Positions 41,673-54,213 of a stretch of DNA of 64,000 nt are shown in pieces (the first letter of the stretch is position 1; each line of letters opens with the position of its first letter). Source of the stretch: Deinandra increscens subsp. villosa (taxonomy: Eukaryota > Streptophyta > Magnoliopsida > Asterales > Asteraceae). The position numbers were made by a program, and so were the translations under genes. The notes below the pieces were generated by a model that was not told the DNA's origin, searched no databases, and saw nothing but the letters and a program-made list of their open reading frames with translations. The DNA is taken from assembly GCA_039602395.1 (NCBI GenBank), contig JBCNJP010000007.1, positions 125,166,952 through 125,230,951 on the forward strand, read 5' to 3'.

Positions 41673-44170
41673 TGTGACACCTGACAAAAACACCGTACTG
41701 CAAATCATAATTTAACAGAAATAATTATTAATTTATAAAAGTTTAGATTAATATTAGCCGGTGAAATAAGGAAAAATATATATATTGTTGACAAACGTTG
41801 GTGACAACCTAAGTTCCAATCAAACCGGTATTCGTCAAAAAGGCAGTATACTCCTAAAATAACTGGTAAATCAAGTATGTCAAAAACTGTTTTGGATTAT
41901 ACCATTACGAGCGTAATTTTATTTCGGTAATTTTCATATAATTACTTTTATGTTCGGTGACTAAAAATATACTGGTTATACCGCGACTTATCAGTATTAT
42001 ACCAGTTACTATATATATATAGTTGGCATGACACTTGTCTCGATCTTGTGCACTCGAAGCCACCATTTCTTCTAATCTTTACAAGTAATGATGCCTATAC
42101 TATAGGCAATCATTAACTCAAGGATTTAAAAAGTTACATGAAGCGTGCATACACTCCACACTCACCATCACTCACTCTCTCTCCTCCCTCTCTCCCTCTT
42201 ACGGCCGAAACCTCCCCCCCCCCCTTTTCCTCTCTCTAAAATCGAAAACCATCACCATCATCCAAGAACTTGATCCAAATCAAGCAATTTCAAAACTAGG
42301 AAGATCAAGACTCAAGGATTCAAGCTTTGGAGTGTTGCCATTCTTTCCACCTTCCTAAAATCTCTAAGTATGGAGTTCCGTCTCTCTCTACTCTCTCTCT
42401 AGAAAGTTAGTGATTTAGCTTGAGTTTTGATCCTTCAAAACCTAAAAGATGATGATTTTTACAAGTTTAATAGTTTGAATCTAAAAAACAAGAAGATTAT
42501 TGACATGTATATGTTGATTTGGTGATTTTATTAAAAACCCCACAAGAATTCTTAATATTTTAAAGTTTAAATCTTAACCTTGTTGATGATGGTTGTGAAA
42601 AGATGATGAAATGTTGAATGTATGCATGTGTGTGTTGTGGGTATATATATATGCATGCATACGTGCGTATGGGTGTATATATATACATATGTGTTTTGAA
42701 TCTTGAATGCATACATACATATGTGTATGCGTATGTATATGTGTGTTGTATATGGGTGCATAGGCCATGTATGTATGTGAAGAATGTATGCATATATATA
42801 CATACATGCATGCATCGAGATGTATATGTATATATACATGTAAAAACAATAATGCACCTATTATCTAGAAACCTTGGAAAAAGACAACTTTTTCTACCAA
42901 AAAGTAATACTTTGTCATACATAAACTAAATATTTTAAAAACATTATATTTATGTATATGATTTAGAAGAATAAAAAGATTTGATAAAAATAAGTCAATA
43001 TAACTTATATTGCGAAACTATGTCCTAAAAAGCCGAAAAACGTCGTATTCGACTTAAATTTTGTAAACTATTTTTGTAAAAATTTCAAAAGTATATAATT
43101 GACTTATGAGTATAAATAAAAAAAATAAAATATTATTTTTGAGAATATGGTTAATGATTGGAACTATAAACGGTTGTTGATCGGGTCACCAACGGGTTGC
43201 TAAAAATATAAAAATTTTAAACTTGTAAATTATCATCGGACTTTAATAAGTTGGAGGATCAACTTATGTATTAAAAAGACTTGAGTCCTTACGTGACCTT
43301 TAATTGATAAAACAGGGCGTAATCGGGACTGTTAGGCGGAACCGTCTTATCAGCTTATCACTGTGAGCTTCCATAGCCCCACTTTTACTATTTTAACGTT
43401 TTGGGGGGAAATATGCCTGGTTTATTTATTTGATATAATTAAAGATGGTATGAATCTTATAAGTGACATATGATGGCCTTGAGTTTGGTTTAAAATTTTG
43501 TCGCTCGCTGTTTATTTATTTATGCCATAATCATTAGCTCCGGTAAAAGGGCCGCTGTTTATATTGATAGATCTATCGGGTGTGACAACCCGCCCCTGGT
43601 CAGTCGCGTTGGTCGTACTCTAGATTGGGGTAATATAAATAGAAAGGGGCGTGTGGACGTTTTGGTTTGATTATGGGCTCAATGGTTAGATCACTATCGT
43701 AAATCTAGCTAATTTATGTTAAGTCATTATAAGGGATATTGCATGATAATTATGTCATTGGTATTGATTAACACCGGTTGAGGTGTTGGATTATTTATTC
43801 CCGGAGCATGGCTCGCCGAGTGTTTTGTTTAAAAACTCTATGGAACTCACCAGCTTTATGCTGACCGATTTTATTTTGGGCATATTTTCAGGGTAATTTA
43901 TGACGATCATGGATATGGGCAAGTACTGGTTGGACTAGCGTTAATGTTGGCTTGTTTGGGACCGCTTGAGTGTCTGAATAATGTTTTAAATAAACTTGTG
44001 TTTGAAATGATGGTACTATCGAATAAATAACAACTTTTGAAGAATGATTTTCTAACTCAAGTTTACACAACCAACAGATTTTTAATTAACGCTTAGTCTA
44101 ATAACACAATTACCAACTTCCGTTACCAGCACCGTGAACGTTTTCCGCTGCGATTTTCAGGGGTGTCACA
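41673..44170 (+). repeat. Element 1 3' LTR
   Basis: 2,498 bases. It carries the empty hAT site that matches the 5' LTR, the CT-rich leader (42170-42240) and the alternating purine-pyrimidine tract (42640-42840). Followed by target duplication CCGAC at 44171-44175. Confidence 0.93.
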
Positions 44171-44175
44171 CCGAC

Positions 44176-46275
44176 CGACAGTCGGGTGGTGCATCTCGTG
44201 CCCGCTGAGTGGGGTTTGTCAGACCCCAGTAGTACTACCTAATATCCCCTCGCTATTTGCAATTAACGGTTCGATAAGTAAGGACTTTCAAAGATAAAAC
44301 ATTTTACGTGAACATGTGATATATACTGGATTTCTACTTTAATCATACATAATAGTTGTCGTGTTATCACCCTAACCCAGGTGTAACGTGTATGCGTGTG
44401 TTAACGTCTAAAACCGGACGTAACGTAATGGTTGTGTAACTCACCTTAGGGTGCGCTGCTACAATTTAGTAAGACTTCAAGCCTTGCGTAATTACCAAGC
44501 ACCTATCGATTTATACGTAAGTGTGTGTCCGCACATGAGTAACATAGCCTAGACGACGGTACTAAATCATGTAATTCCAAATATGACGTAGGTGACAATT
44601 TCAACACGTGACAAAAATCGTTTGTTCGAAAGCAATCAAAAATGACATTTAGATCAAGGATACAAAGATTTACAAAAATCAATGCGTGTATATTATTCCA
44701 AATTATAAATGTAGAGATGATCGGGTATATTATAAATATACGAACATAGTCATAAGTGTGAAAAAAACGTCCTATATATATATATATATATTTATATGTC
44801 GTGTCAAGTTTCTAAGAGTTTAAAGAAAAGTCTTTAAAATGTTCGCATGTGTATAAATACATGACAATAAATTAAATATAACTATTTTTCAATGTTTAAG
44901 ACTAATTTATATTAATATAAACGAAATCATCAAGTTTTTAATTCTTTTAAATCATAAGGTTCTCATACGATAAACATTCTACGGGCATCACGAGTAGAGA
45001 TTTAATAGACATGTATTAGTAGTTTTGAGTTTTGGACCAAATAATGCTTAAAATCATTAAAAAGAAATAAAAGAAGAGAAATAGGGGTCACTGGACTCGA
45101 ACCCGTGACCTGGAGGTTGTAGCACAGCGCACTAACCACTCGGCTAGCCCTTTGTTTGGTTTATTTTCGGACCAGAAATCGTTTTATGCAACATTGTTGC
45201 CAGGCATTAGGTACCAAGAAAACAGAGAAAAAGAAAATGCAGTGGAGGGGTTTAGAACCACGACCTAATGGATCTAAACGACTTTACCACTACGATGGAA
45301 CCTCCTTTTGTTCAAAACTTGCGCCCAGAATGCTAATATTTAGACATGTCGCGAGCACACCTTCTTCCTCATAACTCAGGTGGCCGGGGTTTTATTCCGG
45401 TCATCGGAAAATCGCGAAATCATAGAAAAAGTAAAGAGAAACGTGTGACTAGAAGAGAGAAATTGTTACCTCGAATCGAATATGAGTTGTGACGCGTTTT
45501 AGAACCCGAAACAAAACCGAAAAATCTCGACTCCGCTGCTTGTCGTTGCTCCGTTCCCGAATCCAATGCTTAGGGGTTACTCAGTGGAGGATTGCGATCT
45601 CAGTGATATACAAAACAGGTGGTAAAACAGTGGTTGTTGGCCGGATTATCTGACTTCGCCAACGAACAGAGAGCTAGGGAGACGATTGAGGGTGAGTTGT
45701 GTGCTTGTGAATGATTATGATGTGGGATGATAACTACAGATTGATTACAACAGTAATTGGAAGTTAATTATCACTGAATTGAAGGAGCTGGTTATCGAAT
45801 TTGAAACAACGAGTCGTCAGTTTCGTTTTCTGTAATCTGTATGTATATTATTTTTTGTCTTCCATTAAGCAACTTTTGCTAATTGACAATAATGGTCCCT
45901 CCCAGCTTTTACAAGGAATGTATCATGTTCAGGGAATTACAGGTTTGGTCCCTACAAATTCAGCTAGTTAAAAGGGAAGTTTAGGAAGTTGCATAATTAA
46001 CCCCTCGAGGTTAAAAGCCGTTAGTTAACGCTAATGGGGTTAGCGAGGAATAACCTTAACCGAATACATACGACAGTTTGACCGAATAGAATCAACGTAC
46101 TATATATTTAAAGTGTGAACCCTAATTGTACGCATAAAATCATAAATACAAATTTATAATTTATAATAGTGATTCACATAAAATCATGGATTACTATGTA
46201 TAAATCCGACGATGTTTAATCGTAAAATCGTATGTGGTTCTGTGTTACGTTAACACATAAAATCCTGAAATTTAA

Positions 46276-46307
<32 letters not shown>

Positions 46308-46541
46308 AACACATAAAATTATAAATGTAATCGTCATATAAAATGACAGAGCATTTGCATGAAATCATAGACTATGATTTATATAAAATCATAAAACATA
46401 ATCATTCAATTAAGTTAACCGACGCCTAGACGCGTGTGCAATGTTCGTTTAACTATTGTAGTTAACTGATGTAACAGACGTTTACTAAAGGATAACACAA
46501 GTTATTAACGGGGTTAACCTGGGAAATTGCCGGTTGTCACA
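44176..46541 (-). mobile_element. Solo gypsy LTR, right part
   Basis: Continuation of 6214-6806. It shares with the LTR at 61878 the GGGTTTGTCAGACCC(C)AGTAGTACTAC box (44210-44235), an AACTCACCTTAGGG box, paired tRNA-like segments and a TATTCCGGTC(A/G)(T/C)CGGAAAA palindrome (45394-45412). It ends CCGGTTGTCACA at 46541, followed by TAAAG. On the minus strand it therefore begins TGTGACAACCGG, a typical gypsy LTR start. Confidence 0.8.
45083..45149 (-). ncRNA. tRNA-like segment in the solo LTR
   Basis: On the minus strand (LTR sense) the 67 bases contain an A-box-like TAGCCGAGTGG (45135-45145) and a B box GGTTCGAGTCC (45092-45102) at tRNA-like spacing. The ends, GGGCTAG and GTGACCCC, pair poorly as an acceptor stem, so it is a tRNA-derived relic or an internal pol III promoter-like module, not a working tRNA. 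A more decayed second unit follows at about 45245-45305. Confidence 0.5.
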
Positions 46542-46546
46542 TAAAG

Positions 46547-47455
46547 TGTTTGAACAATACAATAATGTTGTGTGATATACATACATAAGTAATGCCGTGG
46601 TTGTAAAGACTTTCATGAACCTTGAACTCCTAACACTAACTATGTACCCACTCATGGTGTCTTACCCAAGAATATCGAATGAACAAGAATAACTAGCATG
46701 TACCTATTGACTATAAAAGTGGAGTCCGGATTGTCGTGACCAATCATAGGCAGGGGCGTCAACCCAAATAGATCTATTCACTAGTTATCGTTTCGTACAA
46801 AATTAATAGAATTCAGTTAATAGAGGGATTGACATATAATATGAATCAACATGTTATATATAATGATTCGGGTTAATGAATAGAAAATGAATTCATGACG
46901 TCTTACATGCATTGTATATATCAGGAAAAACGTTTAAAGTTTAATGTTTAATGAATTCTCCCCCAAATGATAAAACAGCAAAAGAAAAGGGGCCATGAGA
47001 CTCAGCTGAACATGGTGATGAAAGTATTGCGCTGGATACAAGGTATGTGACTCGTAAAGTACTAAATATATATTAAGACGATCATGGTCGGTATTATTGA
47101 GTAATTGTCTAATTTACTCAACAACTTGGTGAAGTCTTGACTCGTGGTATCCCGTTAGTATTGTTGAAAAACTTATGTTGTTTGATATCTAAGTGTATGG
47201 CATAACATTTATTGCAAAAATAAATATTAAGAAATGACATGCATCATGAAAAAATATTTGAGAATATATATTATCAATACATATTTATTTATTTCATTTG
47301 CTTTAACGTGAAAATGATATCGTTTTGTCGAATGGAACATTTATTATGTAAAATAAATATTTATCAAGGATTCGGTATAATATTTATCTCTCAAATAAAT
47401 ATTAAGTATTTAATTTGCGTTACAAATGAATACTTATGACCATATATATAGTTAA

Positions 47456-47458
<3 letters not shown>
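46547..47458 (-). mobile_element. Outer LTR-derived sequence, continuation of 5803-6208
   Basis: By the logic of the TAAAG duplication this DNA was contiguous with the sequence ending at 6208. It contains no coding sequence. Its boxes (for example CAGGGGCGTCAACCC at 46753 and CTCCCCC at 46959) resemble those of gypsy LTRs. The outer end is not located. Confidence 0.45.
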
Positions 47459-47508
<50 letters not shown>

Positions 47509-47925
47509 AAAGGGTAAAATGGAAACCCCCTTAAGTTGAGGAAATTGTGGAAACTCTTCAAAAACGGGGTAAAAAATGTTTTTTTTCTCAATTTTTTATG
47601 GTGTTTCTTTAAGTTATAGGCTACCCTTAAATGGAAAAAAATAATAAATAAAAGCCTTGTAGATTTTTTTTCAAAAAAAAGTAACATATGTTACTTTTCT
47701 GTTTTTTTACAGGTACACACGAATGTAACATATGTAACATTTACTTTTTTGATATTTAAAAAAAAAATCTACTAGGTGTTTTTTTGATTTTTTTTTCATT
47801 TAAGAGTAGTCTATAACCTAAAAAACCACCATAAAAAAATCGAGAGAAAAAAAAATAAATTTTTACCCCGTTTTTTAAGAGGCTCCACGGTTCCTTCACT
47901 CAAGAGGGTTTCCATTTTAACATTC

Positions 47926-47977
<52 letters not shown>
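47459..47977. mobile_element. Foldback MITE-like unit a between (TA)n tracts
   Basis: (TA)n at 47459-47506 and 47930-47977 flank a unit at about 47507-47929 whose halves are inverted repeats of about 190 bases. Both ends share GGGTAAAATGGAAACCC-like and CGGGGTAAAAA segments. The centre holds GTAACATATGTTAC-type palindromes. Same family as unit i (58237). Confidence 0.7.
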
Positions 47978-47979
<2 letters not shown>

Positions 47980-47997
47980 TTTGATTTAACGCTAAGA

Positions 47998-48087
47998 CGA
48001 TATTGTATCGTAAAGAGTAATATTTATTATACGAAATAAATATTTAACGGTTGTTCGTATATGAAATTACTTAAGTATATATATATA

Positions 48088-48121
<34 letters not shown>

Positions 48122-50104
48122 CATCGGATACATATTATTTCATTCCAAAATATAACTTTATGATAATATTTATGTTAATAAATATTATGAAGTTTTTCTT
48201 TGAAGGATTTGGCAATTTTCAGTAAATTGTAAGTTATCGTCCGAATTGCACATTTTTAAGCTGGTGTCCAATACGCGATATAATTCTGATTTTTATGAAA
48301 ATTATTATATAATATGTTGAGTCTTTCCAAAAATATAATTTCCTATATATTTAGTTTCTTGTTGCCGATTTTGCCGGTATGGCTCCGATTAGTCCGGTTT
48401 TTGTCTGGTACATTCCTTTACCTCATTTTAAGTTTCTAAATCATTTTAAGATTGATTATGATGATATTAACTTATGATTTTAATTTCTATAATTTCAGAT
48501 TCTCTAGTATTAGTCCAAGTGACTAAACTAGGGTTTTCTCGTCCCGATTTTTACCGTTTTGGACCCGGTTTTTTTCTCAAATAATATTTTTCAATTTAGG
48601 CCCTTATAGATCACTTTGGTAACCTAAGTTGTTGAAAACTTTCTGATCAAATCAGTGGCTAATTATCTTGATGGTGTCTTATAATTACCATTTTAAGTGT
48701 CTAAACCATTATTACATCAAAAATGTATGGTCTCAAATATAACAATACACTTGGTTTGATTTATAGTCACCATAAACCTATTTTGTTATAATTTTATGTA
48801 ACATTTTCAAGGCTTTTAACCTTTTGATCTTTATGTTTAACATCTCTTTACTAAATATCAAATTTTAAACATCAAGAATACAATAAATATAGTCCACAAA
48901 TATTATGGATGATTATTGAGAGTTCTAGCTAAACAAAGTAGCATTATTTCATAATATCTTTTATGGTTTGCTTCCAAAATGATTTCTTTTCAAGACAGGT
49001 TTAGGTTGTTAGTTTAAGCAAAATAACACATGATTATCCTAAGAAATCTGAAATGCTTGAAAGATATATAGAGTTGGTTTTGTCAAAAGTTTGTTAGTTA
49101 CTAAAACAAAAGTTTTTAACCACGAGGATCATCAAGACATGCAAGTTTTAAGAGGTTGAGTTCATTACCACTTATGAACCAGAGAATGTAGAAAAATGAG
49201 TGTTTCCTTATAAAGAGAGCTTCCTATATGGAGAAGGAAATGAAACGGTGGATGATCCTAACTTCCTTGATGCTTCTTGAACACTTGAGCTTGAAAATAG
49301 ATGATGAACTATTAAGAATTCTAGAGAGAGAATCCAAAAATCTAAGAGAGAGATAGAGAGAGGGATTAGGTTTGCATTATGGAGAGAAAAGAGGAGTGTT
49401 CGTGAGTTCTTGAGAGAATGGTGTCGGTGTTAGATGACAGATGGGTAAATATGAGATAAGTAGGAGAGTTTGTGAGGTGTGTGTGTGTGTTTTCGGTTTA
49501 GGAACCGAAAGAGGGAGGGAGAGAGAAGTTAACGAGAGAGATGAGGGAGAGTGATCTAATGGAGATTTGTGTAATCTTGTAAAATAGGTTGTCTCCATAA
49601 TCCCCACATTGATGTCATAGATTAGATTAAGTTCTTTCATTAGTCAACTAGGAAGTAAATATATCTAAGGGGGTAGATAAGTTGGTGGCTTGTGTTAAAA
49701 GCTTGAGGTAAATGCATGGGTTAAGAGGGGTTAAAGGCTAGAATGGCAGGGGGAGTTCGGCCGGTTTGGCATCGGGTCAAGGGGGTGAGGTGGTCGGGTG
49801 ACGAGGTGGTGGTCGGGGGTTGGTTGTTGCGTAGGGTTTTCATGAAAAGGTAAAAGGAAAATGGCTCACTCTTAATACATAGTTTTAGGCATCGGGTTTT
49901 GATTGAATGAGTGGTTTTTACGAGTGGTTACAAGTGATGATCACAATCTCTCATTTGGTTATAAAAATAGTTAAATAACGTATAAAAAACGATTGCGTAT
50001 TTAAATAAATAAAAGTATTTATTTATTTAAATAACGTACGAATGCGTAGTTAAATATTTACACGTAAATGAGTTAAATATAACGCTACGTAAAATAACGA
50101 AAAT
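47998..50104. other. Non-coding, probably LTR-derived sequence
   Basis: (TA)n tracts occur at 48076-48120. A GA-rich stretch at 49195-49560 is CT-rich on the minus strand, and its translation resembles the CT-rich leader of the element 1 LTR (7310-7390), so this is probably part of a minus-oriented gypsy LTR. No coding sequence is supported. Confidence 0.4.
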
Positions 50105-50530
50105 AAATAAAATTGCATAACAACCCAAACGTATAAACCATTGAGTTTACAACTGAAAAACCATGTTACATGACTATATCTACTACACCACAAACTCTTG
50201 TGCTAAATTAGTTGAGATTGAAAATATATAAAATAAATATATTCTATGTTACACGGCTGTCTTTTTTACACTACCAACTTTCTTTGCTAAACTCGTTGAG
50301 TCTCAAATAAAAAACAAAACAAAACAAAAAAAAGCACAGAAAAAAATGAATAAAAAAACCATAAAAGTTAATAAAAGACAAAAAAACAATAAAAGAAAAA
50401 ACCATAGACGAATTTCAAATTTCAAAATTTTTGTGTCTTTTTCCTATTCAGACTCAACTAGCACAGGAGTTGATTGTGTGATATGCATTGTCATTTAATA
50501 TTTTTAGGTCCTAGACACAACTTTAAACAT
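50105..50530 (+). repeat. Dispersed, partly self-complementary repeat
   Basis: 50110-50300 matches 59325-59510 in the same orientation and 4045-4270 in reverse. The right portion (50430-50530) resembles 4125-4220 directly, so this copy contains both orientations of the same motif (CACAAACTCTTGTGCTAA versus TAGCACAGGAGTTGATTGTG). Suggests a foldback transposon of unknown class. Confidence 0.4.
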
Positions 50531-50657
50531 CTCCTTCCTAACTTTAACATCAATTCACGGTTTTTATTTATTTTCTTTTGTGTTTTGTTTACATTGCATT
50601 AAAGCAATGCAAATGTGTTTTGTACCCAACACATTTGTTGGTAGTGATATATATATA

Positions 50658-51157
50658 NNNNNNNNNNNNNNNNNNNNNNNNNNNNNNNNNNNNNNNNNNN
50701 NNNNNNNNNNNNNNNNNNNNNNNNNNNNNNNNNNNNNNNNNNNNNNNNNNNNNNNNNNNNNNNNNNNNNNNNNNNNNNNNNNNNNNNNNNNNNNNNNNNN
50801 NNNNNNNNNNNNNNNNNNNNNNNNNNNNNNNNNNNNNNNNNNNNNNNNNNNNNNNNNNNNNNNNNNNNNNNNNNNNNNNNNNNNNNNNNNNNNNNNNNNN
50901 NNNNNNNNNNNNNNNNNNNNNNNNNNNNNNNNNNNNNNNNNNNNNNNNNNNNNNNNNNNNNNNNNNNNNNNNNNNNNNNNNNNNNNNNNNNNNNNNNNNN
51001 NNNNNNNNNNNNNNNNNNNNNNNNNNNNNNNNNNNNNNNNNNNNNNNNNNNNNNNNNNNNNNNNNNNNNNNNNNNNNNNNNNNNNNNNNNNNNNNNNNNN
51101 NNNNNNNNNNNNNNNNNNNNNNNNNNNNNNNNNNNNNNNNNNNNNNNNNNNNNNNNN
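50658..51157. other. Assembly gap (500 N)
   Basis: Exactly 500 N. It removes the end of the gypsy integrase fragment and any 3' LTR behind it. Confidence 0.98.
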
Positions 51158-52312
51158 ACTCGGGATGAGACTCTCTCATTTCATCCTCTCTTTCCCACGT
51201 TGACTCAGAACCTTTCCTGTGCATCCACTGCACCCTGACTATAGGAACTATCTTGTTTCTGAGCTTTCTTTCACTACGATCTAGGATTGCAACTGGTCGT
51301 TCGATATAGGATAGTTTGTCGTCTACTTCTATCTCTTCTAGCGGCACAATTTCTGATTCGTCTGCCACACACTTTCTCAGGTGTGATACATGGAATGTTG
51401 GGTGGATCCCATACAACTCCTCGGGCAGATCTAAACGATAAGCGACCTCTCCAACACGTTTGGAGATTTTGAAAGGTCCAACATACCTTGGACCTAGCTT
51501 ACCCCTCTTGCGAAAACGGATAATGTTCTTCCATGGAGAAACTTTCAACAGAACATAGTCTCCAACATGGAATTCGATTGGCCTTCGTCTTTTATCAGCA
51601 TAGGACTTCTGTCGTTCCTGTGCAGCCTTCAGTCGTGCTTTGATTATGTCGAGATCGTGAGCCATATTCTCGACTGTTTCTTTGCTTCCTATCTCACGCT
51701 GGCCGACTTCACCCCAACATACAGGAGTTCTGCATTTCCTACCATACAACATCTCGTAAGGTGGCATACCTATACTCGAATGATAACTGTTGTTGTAGGA
51801 GAACTCTGCTAATGGTAAGTGATCATCCCAGCTTCCTCCGAAATCGATTATACAAGCACGTAGCATATCCTCCAGAGTTTGAATCGTTCTTTCGCTCTGG
51901 CCGTCTGTCTGAGGATGATATGCCGTGCTAATGTGCAATCTCGCACCCATATTCTCGTGGAATTTCTTCCAGAAACGCGAAGTAAACCGAGTGTCCCTAT
52001 CCGAAACGATAGACACTGGTACTCCGTGACGTGCGATGACTTCTTTAATGAAGATTTTGGCTAACATTTCTGAAGAATGCTTTTCGTGAATGGGTAGGAA
52101 GTGAGCACTCTTGGTTAATCTATCCACTATCACCCAAATGGTGTCATGACCCTTAGCTGTTTTTGGTAGCTTGGTTATGAAATCCATGGTGATATGTTCC
52201 CATTTCCACTCTGGAAGTTCCAAGGGCTGTAACTTCCCGTATGGTTTCTGATGTTCGGCTTTAACCTTCGCGCAGGTTAAACATCTATTGACATACTGCG
52301 ACCCGCGAGCTA
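51158..52312 (-). pseudogene. Gypsy integrase with chromodomain-like tail, fragment
   Basis: An uninterrupted minus-strand frame from the zinc region (CLTCAKVKAEHQKP-like, near 52260-52310) through the DDE core (MDFITKLPKTAKGHD, SDRDTRFTSRFW, TDGQSERTIQTLED) to the C-terminal LKVSPWKNIIRFRKRGKLGP and VQWMHRKGSESTWEREDEM segments. It is cut by the gap after about 355 residues. No stops or shifts, unlike element 1. It begins abruptly at about 52312 beside LTR-like DNA, so gag, protease and RT are missing. Confidence 0.9.
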
Positions 52313-53091
52313 CTTTGCCAGTTTGGCAGTTTTGGTCCCTGGACCTTATGTTTACATTTTAAGCCCCCAAACTTCTACCGATTGTTATGTTAGGTTATAA
52401 AACACTTAAGGGTACATTTATAAAAGTTTTTAAGGTTCTAAACATGCCCGATGATATACGTATATATACGTTTTATATCTTTCAATTATTGACGCTTTTA
52501 GCCCCTTAACTTTCGTTTTATGCTTTTTAGCTTTGTATCTTTCGATGTAGCTATCATTTTATGTTCCATAACTTTACTAAACATGATTCTAACCTTCTCA
52601 AGGGTTCGGGTTATATATATATTAATATATATACACATATATACATATATTTATTACATAGTTTACACTTTCTACCCTCTAACTTTGCAATATTTATCAT
52701 TTTATGTCACGAATCATGTTAGGACATATCCTTGCTATATTTTAAGTCTTAAAATACTTACAAGAACTATAGTCATGTATAATATCTATATTGCTTATAA
52801 CTTTGCATAAATTACGCTTTTGGCCCTTTTACTTTTTTCGTTAACTATTAACATGCATTTCTATACGTGTTTTCTTATCAATGGTCTATGTTATTCACAT
52901 AAGCATGTATTCCTGATTTAAACACGTATACGAGACGTAATCAGTCATGTCTCATCATTTCTAAGCCCGTTTATCATATAAACACGTGCTTTATCTATTT
53001 ATTACCATCTCTAACTCATATTTACAGTAAAGCACATAGGTAAATATTTTAAGATACGAATTTACCTAGACGGAAATATCGGGGTGTTACA
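52313..53091 (-). repeat. Gypsy LTR fragment upstream of the integrase fragment
   Basis: On the minus strand it starts TGTAACACCCCGATATTTCC at 53091, a classic gypsy LTR start, and runs to about 52313, where it meets the integrase fragment. The most economical model is a 5' LTR joined to integrase by deletion of the LTR end, gag, protease and RT. Confidence 0.6.
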
Positions 53092-53793
53092 ATATATATA
53101 TATATAGGATTAGGATCGTGTGAAAACCCATTTATTTTGTGAAAACGTGAAAACCATTTTAAAACCTTTATAACTTTTTCATACGTTAATGTTTTTTCAT
53201 GAAATTTGCGCCAAAAGTCTTAGAATTACGTTATCTTTAATTCTATAAAAACCAAAAACAAAAAAAAACGTTTTTTTTTATTTATTTTTATTTTTTTTTC
53301 GTTTTTGGTACACATGTGTACCACAATAAAAAAACTCAAAATTTAATATGAGTTACTAATAGTTTTAAAAGGAAATTGCACCCTAATTATTATAGTTTTA
53401 TTATCTTTATATCTAAAGAAAAAAATAACATTTTATGATTTTTTAAGTATTGCTACACATGTGTACTATGTTTAATTATAATTCGTAACATAAATGTTTT
53501 ATTGTTTTTAGTATGTTTTTAATATATTTTTAACATAAGGAGTGTTTTTATACTTTATAATTCGTTTTTGTGTAGTAGTAGTGATGATGGTACACATGTG
53601 TACCAAAAACGGGGAAAAAAACGTTTTTTTTTACGTTTTTTTTTTTAATATTGTTTTCCAGAGTTATAGATAACGTAATTATAAGACATTTGGCGCAAAT
53701 TTCATGAAAAAACATTAACGTATAAAGAAGTTATGTAGGTTTTAAAGTGGTTTTCACGTTTTCACAAAATAAAGGGTTTTCATAGGATCCTTC

Positions 53794-53840
<47 letters not shown>
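53092..53840. mobile_element. Foldback MITE-like unit b between (TA)n tracts
   Basis: Unit about 53107-53796 with terminal inverted repeats of roughly 130-170 bases. The ends share GGATC(G/C)T(G/A)TGAAAACCC, TTTGTGAAAACGTGAAAACCA and GAAATTTGCGCCAAA. The right (TA)n is 53797-53840. The core holds ACACATGTGT at 53310, 53455 and 53592. Same family as units e and f. Confidence 0.75.
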
Positions 53841-53843
<3 letters not shown>

Positions 53844-54213
53844 TAAGTTTCCTTAGAAAACTACTTTGTAAGTACGTGAAACGATCTTACTAGTGCATGC
53901 TTTGATCAATCTAGTGAACACGAGAAGTAAATAATTAGAGAAATCTTATTGAATCACTTGAAGAATACAAAGAAGTCTCTCTGGTTTCTCTCTCTAGAAC
54001 ACACACATAAAGGTGTAGAAATGACAGAAGTTATTTTGCTATCATTCTAACACGATCTATTTATAGTGTCAACATTAAGTCTTGCGTATCAACTGGCAGA
54101 CCATTTGGTACGGCCCATGGTATGTTGACCCTATGACTCACACTAAGACACGCTCAATTAGATACAATACACGATACACATCATAGGAATATGCTCTAAC
54201 AAATGCTCTAACA
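53841..54213 (-). repeat. Copia-like LTR fragment or solo LTR
   Basis: TG...CA boundaries (TGGTAAG at 53841, CTCTAACA at 54213). On the minus strand it begins TGTTAGAGCA and has a TATA box CACTATAAATAGATC at about 54056-54070. No 5-base target duplication is seen (TATA-rich left, TACTT right). It appears to have replaced the left terminus of unit c. Confidence 0.5.

Larger units (their letters stand above)
6807..44170 (+). mobile_element. Element 1: Ty3/gypsy (chromovirus-like) LTR retrotransposon, host of nested insertions
   Basis: Complete element bounded by LTRs starting TGTGACACC and ending GTGTCACA, with a 5-base target duplication CCGAC at 6802-6806 and 44171-44175. Internal order: PBS, an extra upstream ORF, gag with zinc knuckles and protease, RT, RNase H, integrase, C-terminal chromodomain-like tail, PPT. 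The RT-RH-INT order defines Ty3/gypsy. Element 2 interrupts the integrase at 14472-41058; without it the element is about 10.8 kb. The polymerase has at least six in-frame stops and several frameshifts, so it is dead. Confidence 0.92.

Noticed and set aside
45083..45149. A functional nuclear tRNA gene
   Set aside because: A and B boxes are present, but the acceptor ends do not pair and no terminal T-run in the right place supports a mature tRNA.
47391..47687. ORF with poly-(Ile-Tyr) (also 58497-58826 and 62936-63157)
   Set aside because: These frames are translations of (TA)n tracts and MITE arms.
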